Positions 43,425 to 52,487 of a stretch of DNA of 64,000 nucleotides are shown here, piece after piece; position 1 is the stretch's first letter; each line of letters begins with the position of its first letter. The notes under the pieces are model-generated. The model had not been told where the DNA came from, did no database searches, and saw only the letters and a list, made by a program, of their open reading frames with translations. Made by a program: the position numbers and the translations under genes. This DNA is from Acetatifactor sp. (GTDB lineage: Bacteria > Bacillota > Clostridia > Lachnospirales > Lachnospiraceae), in assembly GCA_024695935.1 (NCBI GenBank), contig JAILHH010000022.1:140745-204744 (forward strand), written 5' to 3'.

Positions 43425-44714
43425 TTATATCTGGTCAAGAGCCTGCTTCAGATCGGCAATTAGATCATTTTTATCCTCAAGTCCACATGACATACGAACA
43501 AGTCCTGCGGGGATTCCTGCCGCTTCAAGCTGTTCATCCGTCATTTGCCTGTGGGTAGATGTTGCAGGATTCAGGCAACATGTTCTGGCATCTGCCACAT
43601 GAGTTTCAATTGCAGCAAGCTTCAGATTCTTCATAAATTTCTCTGCTGCGCTTCTTCCTCCTGCAAGTTCAAATGATACTACACCGCATCCGCCGTTTGG
43701 CAGGTATTTCTGTGCTGTTTTGTAATAGGGATCAGTGGGAAGTCCTGAATAATTTACCTTTACCACCTTTTCATGGCCCTGCAAAAACTCTGCGACAGCC
43801 TGGCCGTTTTCCACATGCTTTGGCATACGCACATGCAGAGATTCAAGGCCAAGATTGAGTATAAATGCATGCTGAGGTGACTGAATGCATCCGAAATCTC
43901 TCATGAGCTGAGCGGTACATTTGGTGATGAAAGCACCTTCTTTGCCGAATTTTTCGGCATAAGTGATTCCGTGATATGAATCATCCGGAGTACAAAGTCC
44001 GGGGAATTTGTCCGCATGTGCCATCCAGTCAAATTTTCCGGAGTCGACTATGGCTCCGCCCACTGCAGCACCGTGTCCGTCCATATACTTTGTTGTTGAA
44101 TGAGTAACTATATCTGCTCCCCACTCGATAGGTCTGCAGTTTACAGGTGTGGGGAAAGTATTGTCCACGATAAGCGGAACACCATGTCTGTGAGCAGCAT
44201 TTGCAAATTTCTCTATATCAAGAACTGTAAGTGCAGGGTTTGCAATAGTCTCACCAAACATGGCTCTGGTGTTCTCTTTAAATGCCGCATCAAGTTCTTC
44301 GTCAGTGCTGTCAGGGGATACAAAAGTAACATCGATGCCCATCTTCTTCATTGTGACGGAGATTAGATTAAAGGTTCCGCCGTAAATTGAGGAAGATGCC
44401 ACGATATGGCTGCCTGCCTCACAGATATTAAACAACGCAAAGAAATTTGCAGCCTGTCCCGAGGATGTAAGCATTGCAGCGCTTCCGCCCTCCAGAGCCG
44501 CGATCTTTGCAGCCACATAATCGTTTGTGGGATTCTGAAGTCTGGTATAGAAATAACCTGATGCCTCGAGGTCGAATAACTTACCCATGTCCTCACTGGT
44601 GTCATACTTAAAAGTTGTAGATTGTACAATAGGGATCTGGCGAGGCTCTCCGTTTCCGGGACGATACCCTGCCTGAACACATTTCGTACCCAAAGATGCA
44701 TTATCAAAATTCAT
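43425..44714 (-). CDS. metY: O-acetylhomoserine sulfhydrylase (aminocarboxypropyltransferase)
   Basis: 429 residues. It forms homocysteine from O-acetylhomoserine and sulfide with pyridoxal phosphate. The Cys/Met metabolism enzyme pattern is clear: FDLEASGYFYTRLQNPTND, LEGGSAAMLTSSGQAA, the PLP lysine in HSTTKYMDGHG and a late AETHVADARTCCLNPA-like region with STHRQM. ATG 44714 has GGAGG seven bases upstream, while the ATG two codons before touches it. A typical SAM riboswitch was not seen in the leader. Alternative name in some genomes: cysD or metZ. Confidence 0.93.
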   Translation of the reverse strand: MNFDNASLGTKCVQAGYRPGNGEPRQIPIVQSTTFKYDTSEDMGKLFDLEASGYFYTRLQNPTNDYVAAKIAALEGGSAAMLTSSGQAANFFALFNICEAGSHIVASSSIYGGTFNLISVTMKKMGIDVTFVSPDSTDEELDAAFKENTRAMFGETIANPALTVLDIEKFANAAHRHGVPLIVDNTFPTPVNCRPIEWGADIVTHSTTKYMDGHGAAVGGAIVDSGKFDWMAHADKFPGLCTPDDSYHGITYAEKFGKEGAFITKCTAQLMRDFGCIQSPQHAFILNLGLESLHVRMPKHVENGQAVAEFLQGHEKVVKVNYSGLPTDPYYKTAQKYLPNGGCGVVSFELAGGRSAAEKFMKNLKLAAIETHVADARTCCLNPATSTHRQMTDEQLEAAGIPAGLVRMSCGLEDKNDLIADLKQALDQI

Positions 44715-44900
44715 GATCATACCTCCATAAACCTTAATATTAATGATTTACTCACTGTATACTAGAATACATCATCTATGCATTTTATAGCAATATATTT
44801 TTATATTCTGTTCAGCAAAGATTTGATATAATCATGTTATCGATAAACAAAAAACCTTTTGGTGGAAAGGATGCTCCCACTTATTTTGGGGCGTGGAAAA

Positions 44901-46238
44901 ATGAAAAAATATACAATCGCTTTATGTATTTTATGTATTTTTATGATGGTTGCCTGCGGTAAAAAAACTACAGAAGAAGAAATCACTGATGCGGTAAATG
45001 ATACTGCGGTTACAGAAGATATTACTGAAGAAACAGCGCTTAACGACAAAGAAAACCCTGATGATGCTGTTTCTGAGGACTCCGCAGAAGATATTGTTTC
45101 CGACACGGATTCTGAAGACACTCCGGAAAAAGAAGATTCTTTACCTGATGACGTTTCCGTGATACCTGCTGATTTTGATGCCTCGGCATATAATGTGGAT
45201 GCAGACTGTTTTACTCTAGATTCCCTCGAATTTACAAAAAACCTGAAGGCAGGATGGAATCTCGGAAACACACTGGATTGTCAGAGCACAGACGGGCTGA
45301 ATGCAGAGGTTGCCTGGGGAATGCCTTTCACAACAGAAAAACTTATTGATCTAATCAAAGAATCAGGTTTCACATCCATCAGGATCCCCGTTTCATGGGG
45401 GTATCATACCACCGGAGATAATTATGTTATTGATGAGGAATGGATGAACAGAGTAAATGAGATCGTGGACTGGGCGATAGATGCCGACCTCTATGTCATC
45501 ATCAACTCCCACCACGATAACGATTTCTATTATCCAACGGAAGAGCATCTGGAAAAATCCCTGCACTACCTCGAATGTATCTGGTGGCAGATAGGGGACA
45601 GATTCAGAGATTACGATGAACACCTGATCTTTGAAGGCATGAATGAGCCCAGACTATCCGGTACAGACCTTGAATGGTATTTTAACAAGGGGGATTCCCA
45701 AGGCGTTGCATCTCTAAGATGCATCGAAAAACAAAATCAGATTTTCGTTGACACTGTCAGAAAAACCGGTGGCAACAATACCCTCAGATATCTGATGGTA
45801 TCTGCGTATGCCGGAAACCCCGACATCACTATGGATAATGGATTTGTCCTCCCCACCGATCCCGCAAACCATCTGATAATGAGTATCCACGCTTATTCAC
45901 CCTATGATTTTGCCATGGGCTTTCCCGGATACAATGTCTGGAACAGCGAAAAGGTATCCGAGCTTTCATTTATGGACAAAGCAAATGATTATTTTGTAGC
46001 AAACGGTGTTGGTGTTGCCATCACCGAGATGGGTGCCATTAACAAGAAAAATACCGCTTCGAGGGTGTTATGGTTTGACGATTATACAAAAAAAGCCGCT
46101 TCCTTTGGAATGCCATGCTTCGTATGGGATAACGGGAACAACGGCATCGGTGTTGAGACCTTTGCTTTTATAAGCCGCAGCGGATACAAAGCAATCTATC
46201 CGGAACTTTTGGAAGCACTTACAAAAAACTATCAATAA
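44901..46238 (+). CDS. GH5 family endoglucanase-like lipoprotein
   Basis: 445 residues. The signal peptide ends in the lipobox MMVACGK, and a Glu/Asp/Thr-rich acidic tether (about 25-90) leads to the catalytic barrel. Catalytic signature: HHDNDF, acid/base Glu in FEGMNEPR and nucleophile Glu in AITEMGA, with WGYHTTGDNYVIDEEWMN typical of GH5_4-like cellulases or xyloglucanases. It is therefore a membrane-tethered extracellular enzyme that releases oligosaccharides at the cell surface. ATG 44901 is used; the upstream frame to 44859 is not in keeping with a signal peptide. A TATAAT lies at 44827 but without a clear -35. Confidence 0.87.
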   Translation: MKKYTIALCILCIFMMVACGKKTTEEEITDAVNDTAVTEDITEETALNDKENPDDAVSEDSAEDIVSDTDSEDTPEKEDSLPDDVSVIPADFDASAYNVDADCFTLDSLEFTKNLKAGWNLGNTLDCQSTDGLNAEVAWGMPFTTEKLIDLIKESGFTSIRIPVSWGYHTTGDNYVIDEEWMNRVNEIVDWAIDADLYVIINSHHDNDFYYPTEEHLEKSLHYLECIWWQIGDRFRDYDEHLIFEGMNEPRLSGTDLEWYFNKGDSQGVASLRCIEKQNQIFVDTVRKTGGNNTLRYLMVSAYAGNPDITMDNGFVLPTDPANHLIMSIHAYSPYDFAMGFPGYNVWNSEKVSELSFMDKANDYFVANGVGVAITEMGAINKKNTASRVLWFDDYTKKAASFGMPCFVWDNGNNGIGVETFAFISRSGYKAIYPELLEALTKNYQ

Positions 46239-46326
46239 CCGATCAACTGCCAATAAAAGTTACCGGCCGAAACAGTGATGCATATATTAAGCAACATAAT
46301 AATGGTTCACCAACATATCTCTAAGA

Positions 46327-46360
46327 AAAACAGTCGGTTCAATGACCGACTGTTTTGTTT
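46327..46360 (+). terminator. Intrinsic terminator, GH5 gene
   Basis: A 12-bp stem (AAAACAGTCGGT and complement) with a six-base loop, then GTTTTG. It is 88 bp after the GH5 stop. Confidence 0.85.
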
Positions 46361-46429
46361 TGATCATAATAATTTGGTTATAGTTGAAATATGCCCTGAA
46401 ACATTCACGGCAACTAAAAGGGCTTGATA

Positions 46430-46741
46430 TCATTTAAACTTAACTGCTGTACCGTAAGCGATAACTTCTGCTGCGCCCTGAAGGATAGCTGACGAAGAAT
46501 ACCTGATATTTACAACAGCATCTGCTCCGAGTTCCTCTGCTTCAGCCACCATTCTCTTTGTGGCGAGAGCTCTGGCCTCATTCATCATCTCGTTGTAAGC
46601 CTTCAACTCACCTCCGACCAATGTCTTAAAGCCCTGGGTAATATCCTTTCCGATATTTTTTGACTGAATAGTGCTTCCCTTTACGAGACCCAGCATTTCC
46701 AGTTCTTTTCCACTGATATAATCAGTATTTACCAAGATCAT
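46430..46741 (-). CDS. YbjQ/UPF0145 family protein
   Basis: 103 residues from ATG 46741 (GGAGG eight bases upstream, inside the preceding gene). ILVNTDYISGKELEMLGLVK, TLVGGELKAYNEMMNEARALATKRMVAEAEELGADAVVNI in part and a final VIAYGTAVKFK are family features of YbjQ, a small pentameric protein with proposed metal or heme association; function is not settled. It overlaps the small membrane-protein gene by 20 bp. Confidence 0.9.
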   Translation of the reverse strand: MILVNTDYISGKELEMLGLVKGSTIQSKNIGKDITQGFKTLVGGELKAYNEMMNEARALATKRMVAEAEELGADAVVNIRYSSSAILQGAAEVIAYGTAVKFK

Positions 46742-46949
46742 CCTCTTCTCCTCCTCTGATCTCTTTGATTCTTTCAATACATACCACTATCATAACAATT
46801 CCCAAAATGGCCGGCAAAACTCCAAATACCACCTTTAGGATTGTAATCGGTATCAAATAGATAAAAATACCAAAGTATAAGAAAAAGTACAGAATTACCA
46901 AAATAGTCACAATGATAGGTGCTATCATCTTTTTAACGTGTTTGTTCAT
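46722..46949 (-). CDS. Small membrane protein with two transmembrane helices
   Basis: 75 residues from ATG 46949 (GAGG five bases upstream). Two hydrophobic helices, about 8-30 and 35-57, are followed by a charged tail ending EEDDLGKY. It overlaps the YbjQ-like gene by 20 bp, so the two are probably translated together. No family recognised. Confidence 0.75.
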   Translation of the reverse strand: MNKHVKKMIAPIIVTILVILYFFLYFGIFIYLIPITILKVVFGVLPAILGIVMIVVCIERIKEIRGGEEDDLGKY

Positions 46950-46975
46950 TTTCACCTCGAAAACTCGTATTTACT

Positions 46976-48886
46976 TTATCCCTGCACAGAAGTCTGTTTA
47001 CTGTATTTTTCCACAAACTCATCCATGGGGATGGGCTTTGAATAATAGAATCCCTGAAGATAATCGCAGCCAAGCTTCCTCATCTCCTCAGCCATGGATT
47101 CATCTTCGATTCCTTCAGATGTGATACCGAAATTCATCTTTTTAAAGGCATCTATCATGGACGGCAATATGACATCAGGCTCCTTGTAATAATCCCAGAC
47201 CAAAGCCATATCCAGCTTTATATTGATGAAGGGACATTTCTTTAGTCTGGCAATGTTGGAATAACCTGTTCCGTAATCATCCAGGACAAACTTAAATCCC
47301 TTGCTTTCCATTGCCTTTACCTGCTTTTGCAGGAAATTATCGTCTATCATGGATTCCTCCGTGATCTCCATATGGATCTTTTCCGGATCGACTCCGTATT
47401 TTTCGGCTATGGCCGCATATCTCTCTCCCAGATCGGGACGTATAAACTGGATGGGTGACAGATTCACATTGATCCACTTAACTCCCATGGAATCCAGATC
47501 GTTTTCCTTTATAAACTTACAGGTCTTTTCAAAAACCTGCTCTCCAAGTTCATTTATTCGCCCACTGTTTTCCGCAATGGGAATAAAGATTCCCGGGGAC
47601 ATGATCTTTCCGTTGAGATCCTTGATCCTGGCAAGCGCTTCAGCTCCGATCACCATGCCCGTGTCAGCGCTTATAAGAGGCTGTAAAAATACTTCCACTG
47701 CCTTGGATTCTATTGCGATTTCAAGGGCTCTCTTTGCCTCTGTCTCAGAAATGATTCGCTCTGACACTTCATTTGTCACCTCGACCGGTGTATCGCCATC
47801 CATTGCCTCAGCCATAGTCATGGCAGATCCAATGGTATTTAGCAAAATATCGGAGGAGTTAATCTCATTACTTATCTCAAAGGTTGAAAAACCGACATTA
47901 AGAAACAGTTCAAGACCTTCCGCTTTCCACGGTTTCTGGAACCTGGCATAGATCTCCTTGCTCATATCCGCATAATCAACTCTCTTATTGAACAGCATGA
48001 TAAAGCTGCCTCGCTTAAAATAAAATACGGCTGTTCCCTTGAAAGTTGACGTAAGATATCTGGCTATGAGTGCCAGCGCCTCATCCATTCTGCTGGTTCC
48101 GTAAATATCTCTGAACTCAATGTATTTATGAACCGTCACCGCCAAGGCTCTGTGATTTAAATGGCCCATATTTTCTTCCAGATAGTCTTTGAGGGCTTTA
48201 CTGTTAAAGACAGAGCCTCTAAGCTCCAGATAGTACTCCGGATTCTCAAAAGCAAGATAGACAACTATGATAGCCATCAGGCAAAAAGTATCCATCAACA
48301 GCATCTTTGGGAATACGAATCTTGCTATCAACCCTGCGGTCAAAATAAAATTGTAAAAAAGCAGACAGTATCTTTCGCGTTTTCTCTTCAGATTCAGTCT
48401 CTTTAAATAATAAACGCAATAAGAAAGAAACAGATAAAAGAAAGAACACACATACAGAATATTATATAAAGGACCTGAATGATATCCGGCCTCATCAATA
48501 TAAAAAACGAGTTTTGTAACGGGAGAAATGACAGCCATCACGGCGCACAGATAGTATGGCAGTCGAAACAGCTGAACCATCGGGATCGAATCATTTTTTC
48601 TGGCATCAAGAACACTTAAATTAAAGACATACATCACAAGAGCCCTTGTGTAAAATGCCACAAAGAAAAGCATGTTTGCAGCAGTGACGGCAAGAATGCT
48701 ATAGTGTTCATAGTTGTTATCCATATAACTGGACAGCATATCGAGACATATAACGCATATCTCTATGGCTATCATCTGCAGAAACACAATGTTTCGTCTG
48801 ACATTTAACCTGGGCAGAGAAAAATAAAATATTACAAATACTAATAATATAAGTAGCGACGGAAATGCAAAACTGAGATTCCACAT
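46976..48886 (-). CDS. Cyclic di-GMP phosphodiesterase: multi-helix membrane sensor, degenerate GGDEF, EAL domain
   Basis: 636 residues. Residues 1-215 hold six or seven transmembrane helices. The GGDEF-like domain (about 230-370) has KRGSFIML in place of the GGDEF loop, so it cannot make cyclic di-GMP. The EAL domain (about 385-630) keeps GAEALAR, the NLSPIQF Asn, EITEES, LDDYGTGYSN and IKLD, so hydrolysis is expected. It ends QGFYYSKPIP. It lowers cyclic di-GMP in response to an unknown membrane signal. ATG 48886 with GAGGGG upstream. Confidence 0.92.
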   Translation of the reverse strand: MWNLSFAFPSLLILLVFVIFYFSLPRLNVRRNIVFLQMIAIEICVICLDMLSSYMDNNYEHYSILAVTAANMLFFVAFYTRALVMYVFNLSVLDARKNDSIPMVQLFRLPYYLCAVMAVISPVTKLVFYIDEAGYHSGPLYNILYVCSFFYLFLSYCVYYLKRLNLKRKRERYCLLFYNFILTAGLIARFVFPKMLLMDTFCLMAIIVVYLAFENPEYYLELRGSVFNSKALKDYLEENMGHLNHRALAVTVHKYIEFRDIYGTSRMDEALALIARYLTSTFKGTAVFYFKRGSFIMLFNKRVDYADMSKEIYARFQKPWKAEGLELFLNVGFSTFEISNEINSSDILLNTIGSAMTMAEAMDGDTPVEVTNEVSERIISETEAKRALEIAIESKAVEVFLQPLISADTGMVIGAEALARIKDLNGKIMSPGIFIPIAENSGRINELGEQVFEKTCKFIKENDLDSMGVKWINVNLSPIQFIRPDLGERYAAIAEKYGVDPEKIHMEITEESMIDDNFLQKQVKAMESKGFKFVLDDYGTGYSNIARLKKCPFINIKLDMALVWDYYKEPDVILPSMIDAFKKMNFGITSEGIEDESMAEEMRKLGCDYLQGFYYSKPIPMDEFVEKYSKQTSVQG

Positions 48887-49013
48887 ATTATGCCCCTCAT
48901 GATTTCAGTTGATTTCATTCCATATCTTATCATTTTTATTATACATTCAAATATAAAGTTTGACAACTAAAGCATTACTATTTAACTGTTAAAATAATTA
49001 TGCGTATTCCGCG

Positions 49014-49055
49014 CAATTATTCTGTAATCATCCGGATCTGATCACAGAATAATTG
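49014..49055. repeat. Hairpin after the FeoAB gene
   Basis: CAATTATTCTGT and its complement make a 12-bp stem with an inner ATCA/TGAT pair around TCCGGA. There is no T-run. It lies 16 bp beyond the feoAB stop and may be a weak transcript end. Confidence 0.55.
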
Positions 49056-49070
49056 TCACAAGAAGATCTG

Positions 49071-51407
49071 TCAAAATATCAGCATTCCTATGAGACGTAC
49101 AAAAAGTGCTACCACCCAGGCTATGGCGCATTGCCATACCACCACGAATCCTGCCCACTTGATCCCAAGCTCACGCTTCACGGATGCGACCGCAGCGACA
49201 CAGGGAGTGTATAACACCGAAAATACCAAAAGAGATGCTGCTGCCGCTGTGGACAACGCACTTTCCACACCGCCCACAAAGAGGATCTCCAGGGTGGAAA
49301 CCACGCTCTCCTTTGCCAAAAATCCGCTGATAAGCGAGGTGACTATCCTCCAGTCCCCAAGTCCAAGGGGCATCAGGACAGGTGCAAGGATTCCGGAAAT
49401 ATGAGCCAATATGCTGTCCTTTGAGTCACTGACCATGTTGAAATGCAGGTCAAAACTCTGTAAAAGCCATATCACTATGGTTGCGAGGAAAATAACTGTA
49501 AAGGCTCTCTGTAAAAAGTCCTTTGCCTTTTCCCACAAAAGCTGTAGTACATTCTTTATCCCGGGGAGTCTGTAATTGGGCAATTCCATTACAAAAGGTA
49601 CTGCTTCACCTTTAAAAAGAGTCCTTTTAAACAACAGCGCCACTAAAATACCCACCACAATTCCGCACAGATACAGACTTATCATTATCAAGGCACCGTG
49701 ACGAGGAAAAAAAGCCTCCACAAAAAATGCATATATGGGAAGCTTTGCCGTACAGCTCATAAAGGGTGTGAGGAGAATCGTCATCTTTCTGTCCCTCTCA
49801 CTGGGAAGGGTCCTGGTTGACATTACCGCAGGAACCGTACACCCAAAGCCTATTAACATGGGCACTATACTTCGGCCGGACAGCCCGATCTTTCGAAGCA
49901 TCTTATCCATAAAAAAGGCAACCCTTGCAATATATCCGCTGTCTTCCAAAAGCGATAAAAACAAAAACAGTGTCACGATGATCGGAAGAAAACTCAGAAC
50001 ACTTCCCACTCCGGCAAATATTCCGTCAACCACCAGACTGCGCAATGTCTCGTTTACACCTGCTGCCTCCATGGCGGAAGACACAATCCCCGTAAGCGCA
50101 TCTATGCCGCTCTCCAAAAGACCCTGTAAAAAGGCACCTATGATATTAAATGTCAACCAGAAAACCAGCCCCATGATACCGATAAAAACAGGTATGGCGG
50201 TGTACTTTCCGGTAAGGACCCTGTCGATCTTTTCGCTCCTGATCCTCTCCCTGCTCTCACCCGGCTTTACAACCGATTCCTTGCAGACTTTTTTTATAAA
50301 AGAGAATCTCATATCCGCAATAGCCGCGCTTCTGTCGAGGCCTCGCTCTTTTTCCATCTGAAGAACGATATGTCTGATCATATCTTTTTCGTTATCTTCC
50401 AGATTCAATCTGTTTATTATGAGGCTGTCTCCCTCGATCACCTTGCTCACCGCGAATCTGACCGGTACTCCTGCGTTTTTGGCATGATCCTCTATGAGAT
50501 TGATGATACCGTGAATGCAGCGGTGAACCGCACCGCCGTAGTCATTTTCATCGCAATAATCCTTTTTTACAGGAGTCTCTCTGTAATAAGCCACATGTAT
50601 CGCATGTTCTATCAGCTCATCCACACCTTCGTTTTTGGTGGCGGAGATAGGCACTACAGGTACACCCAGCATGTACTCCATCTCATTTATGTTGATGGTT
50701 CCTCCGTTAGCACGAAGTTCATCCATCATATTTACCGCAACCACCATTGGAATATCCATCTCTATAAGCTGCATTGTCAAATAAAGATTCCTCTCGATAT
50801 TTGTGGCGTCCACAATATTTATGATGGCTTTTGGCTTTTCATCCAGCACAAAATTTCTGGAAACTATCTCCTCTGCACTGTAGGGTGACATGGAATAGAT
50901 TCCGGGAAGGTCTGTAACAAGAGTATTTGCGTGACCTTTTATCACTCCGTCTTTTCTGTCCACGGTGACACCCGGGAAGTTACCCACATGCTGATTGGCT
51001 CCCGTCAACTGGTTAAAGAGCGTGGTCTTTCCACAGTTCTGGTTTCCCACAAGTGCAAAAGTAAGTACCTCGGTTTTATCCAAAGGATTCTCATTTTTCC
51101 TGTCATGGAACTTTCCGCCCTCACCGAAACCGGGATGATGGATTGTCTGTTTTTTCCCTTCTTCCTCCTTTTCCCCACGGAAAATATCAGTGTTAACCTC
51201 TATCTTGTCTGCTTCCGAAAGGCGAAGCGTGAGTTTATAACCCTGCACCATTATCTCCATGGGATCCCCCATGGGCGCATATTTCATAACCGTAACCTTT
51301 GCCCCGGGTATAAGTCCCATATCCAGAAAATGTTGTCTGAGTGCGCCTTCTCCGCCTACCTTTGTGACTACCGCACTGTTTCCTATCGCTAAATCCTTTA
51401 AGGTCAT
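49071..51407 (-). CDS. feoB: FeoA-FeoB fusion, ferrous iron transporter
   Basis: 778 residues. Residues 1-75 are a FeoA-like SH3 domain (LKDLAIGNSAVVTKV, MGLIPGAKVTVMK). A linker leads to the FeoB G domain with G1 GNQNCGKTTLFN, G3 DLPGIYS and G4 NMMD, then two Gate domains (FGCTVPAVMSTRTL and SGFLAKESVVSTLE) in the membrane. It moves Fe(II) inward. FeoA and FeoB are usually separate genes; the fusion removes the need for a second cistron. ATG 51407 with GAGGAG upstream. Confidence 0.95.
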   Translation of the reverse strand: MTLKDLAIGNSAVVTKVGGEGALRQHFLDMGLIPGAKVTVMKYAPMGDPMEIMVQGYKLTLRLSEADKIEVNTDIFRGEKEEEGKKQTIHHPGFGEGGKFHDRKNENPLDKTEVLTFALVGNQNCGKTTLFNQLTGANQHVGNFPGVTVDRKDGVIKGHANTLVTDLPGIYSMSPYSAEEIVSRNFVLDEKPKAIINIVDATNIERNLYLTMQLIEMDIPMVVAVNMMDELRANGGTININEMEYMLGVPVVPISATKNEGVDELIEHAIHVAYYRETPVKKDYCDENDYGGAVHRCIHGIINLIEDHAKNAGVPVRFAVSKVIEGDSLIINRLNLEDNEKDMIRHIVLQMEKERGLDRSAAIADMRFSFIKKVCKESVVKPGESRERIRSEKIDRVLTGKYTAIPVFIGIMGLVFWLTFNIIGAFLQGLLESGIDALTGIVSSAMEAAGVNETLRSLVVDGIFAGVGSVLSFLPIIVTLFLFLSLLEDSGYIARVAFFMDKMLRKIGLSGRSIVPMLIGFGCTVPAVMSTRTLPSERDRKMTILLTPFMSCTAKLPIYAFFVEAFFPRHGALIMISLYLCGIVVGILVALLFKRTLFKGEAVPFVMELPNYRLPGIKNVLQLLWEKAKDFLQRAFTVIFLATIVIWLLQSFDLHFNMVSDSKDSILAHISGILAPVLMPLGLGDWRIVTSLISGFLAKESVVSTLEILFVGGVESALSTAAAASLLVFSVLYTPCVAAVASVKRELGIKWAGFVVVWQCAIAWVVALFVRLIGMLIF

Positions 51408-51437
51408 TACCTGCTCCTCGCCTTTTGAATGATCGTA

Positions 51438-51448
51438 AGTTTCAAACT
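51438..51448. promoter_or_regulatory. Candidate iron-regulator site upstream of feoAB
   Basis: AGTTTCAAACT is an imperfectly extended palindrome 31 bp before the feoAB start. Iron transport genes are commonly controlled by Fur or DtxR-type repressors at AT-rich palindromes; no consensus match is claimed. Confidence 0.25.
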
Positions 51449-51548
51449 AAGTTAGACGGCTTTGCCTCATTCACAATTCGCGCCGCTTAAAATTAAAAAA
51501 AACCTGATGTTTTATTTAACGGGAAATCTGCCCGTCTTTTTTTCAAGT

Positions 51549-51600
51549 AAAAGCACCTACTGACACAGTATATCAGAAGGTGCTTTTCTTTACACTTTTT
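51549..51600 (+). terminator. Orphan terminator-like hairpin
   Basis: AAAAGCACCT with complement, plus an inner CTGA/TCAG pair, then CTTTACACTTTTTTTTTT. No intact plus-strand gene precedes it; it probably belonged to a lost gene. Confidence 0.65.
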
Positions 51601-51616
51601 TTTTTGATTTTTAAAA

Positions 51617-51900
51617 GAAAATCATATACCATAAGCCTGGTGGATGTGGCAAACTCTGTGAATATCTGTAAGGAAGAATGCTGCCGGTTTTTTAAAAAAT
51701 ATATGAATACCACCATCATCGAATACCAGATGTCACTGAGGATCCAAAACAGTCTGCCCTTACTTAAAAGAGGTGAGAGTATAACTCACATTGCCGGGGA
51801 GATGGGCTTTGGAAGCCCCGCGTACTACACTCAGATATTTAAGCGCTATATGAAATGTACGCCAAAGGAATATGCCAAGAGAACCGGCACCGGGAAATAG
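51617..51900 (+). pseudogene. Remnant of an AraC family regulator (C-terminal DNA-binding part)
   Basis: The translation SLVDVANSVNICKEECCRFF, IIEYQMSLRIQNSLPLLKRG and GFGSPAYYTQIFKRYMKCTP, PKEYAKR matches both helix-turn-helix units of AraC proteins. There is no ribosome site or credible start, and the N-terminal ligand domain (about 180 residues) is missing; the upstream DNA is a T-rich hairpin. So a 5' deletion has inactivated it. Confidence 0.75.
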
Positions 51901-51914
51901 GGGCAACAACACAG

Positions 51915-52362
51915 TTATTTTGGATGTTTTTTCAAAATAACCGTAACAAATATTTTTCAGAATTGATCACTACAGTTTTTTCGGCAAAACCCAATTAAAA
52001 ACCGTAAGCGATTTTGAGGGCTTACAGTTTTTTCCAAATAATTCCGTTTTGAACCGTAATCCGATTTTCGGGGTTTACAGTTTTTTTCTGTGATTTACAG
52101 TTTATGCTGTAAACCCTTTGAAGATTCGGCATTTCTCTCGTGGATTCCATTGCAGGCTACCGACCGTTTTACAGTTTTTTCTCTCATTATTTCATATAAA
52201 CTGTAAAGCATTTTTTTGGCTTACGGTTTTTTCTCTCGCATTTCAAAATAAACTGTAACACCCCTTTTTGACTTACAGTTTTTTCTCTCATATTTCGAAA
52301 TATACTGTAACCCCTTTACCGGCATACAGTTTTTTCTCAAAATATCACATACACACTGTAAA
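51915..52362. repeat. Array of eight hairpin repeats with 52-bp period
   Basis: Each unit has the form TTACAGTTTTTTCTCTC, a spacer of about 15 bases and then AACTGTAA. Units are at about 51915, 51970, 52022, 52074, 52168, 52221, 52273 and 52324. CTGTAA occurs at 52201, 52253, 52305 and 52356. The three units at 52168, 52221 and 52273 are best conserved. Arms pair (TTTACAGTTT/AAACTGTAAA in the unit at 52168; TTACGGTTT/AAACTGTAA with a G-U in the next). An extra 40 bp interrupts the array after 52112, where a second hairpin TTTACAG-TTTATG-CTGTAAA lies. No gene lies in 51901-52487. Confidence 0.85.
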
Positions 52363-52442
52363 ATGACCTTCACCCATTTGCGGACGTGGAGTAGTCCATA
52401 ACGTAATCCGAAATTGGTGCTTTTATCATTATCTCCAAAATA

Positions 52443-52476
52443 CAAATGGCTCTGCTGGAAGCGGCAGAGCCATTTG
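52443..52476. repeat. Perfect hairpin
   Basis: CAAATGGCTCTGC and its 13-bp complement around an eight-base loop. There is no T-run, so it is not a clear terminator; it ends 12 bp before the surface-protein remnant. Confidence 0.6.
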
Positions 52477-52487
52477 CACGATTGCCT

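Noticed and set aside
44715..44900. SAM riboswitch upstream of metY
   Set aside because: No conserved stems or the usual leader length; only a weak promoter-like TTGCTA/TATTCT was seen.
47301..47951. 216-residue plus-strand ORF opposite the EAL gene
   Set aside because: It is an antisense shadow of conserved EAL codons.
51915..52362. CRISPR array
   Set aside because: The repeats are degenerate, the intervening parts are as alike as the repeats, and no cas gene is present.
52221..52445. 74-residue minus-strand ORF within the hairpin array
   Set aside because: Its translation only reflects the repeated DNA units (YFEMREK-like segments at 52-bp period), with no ribosome site.
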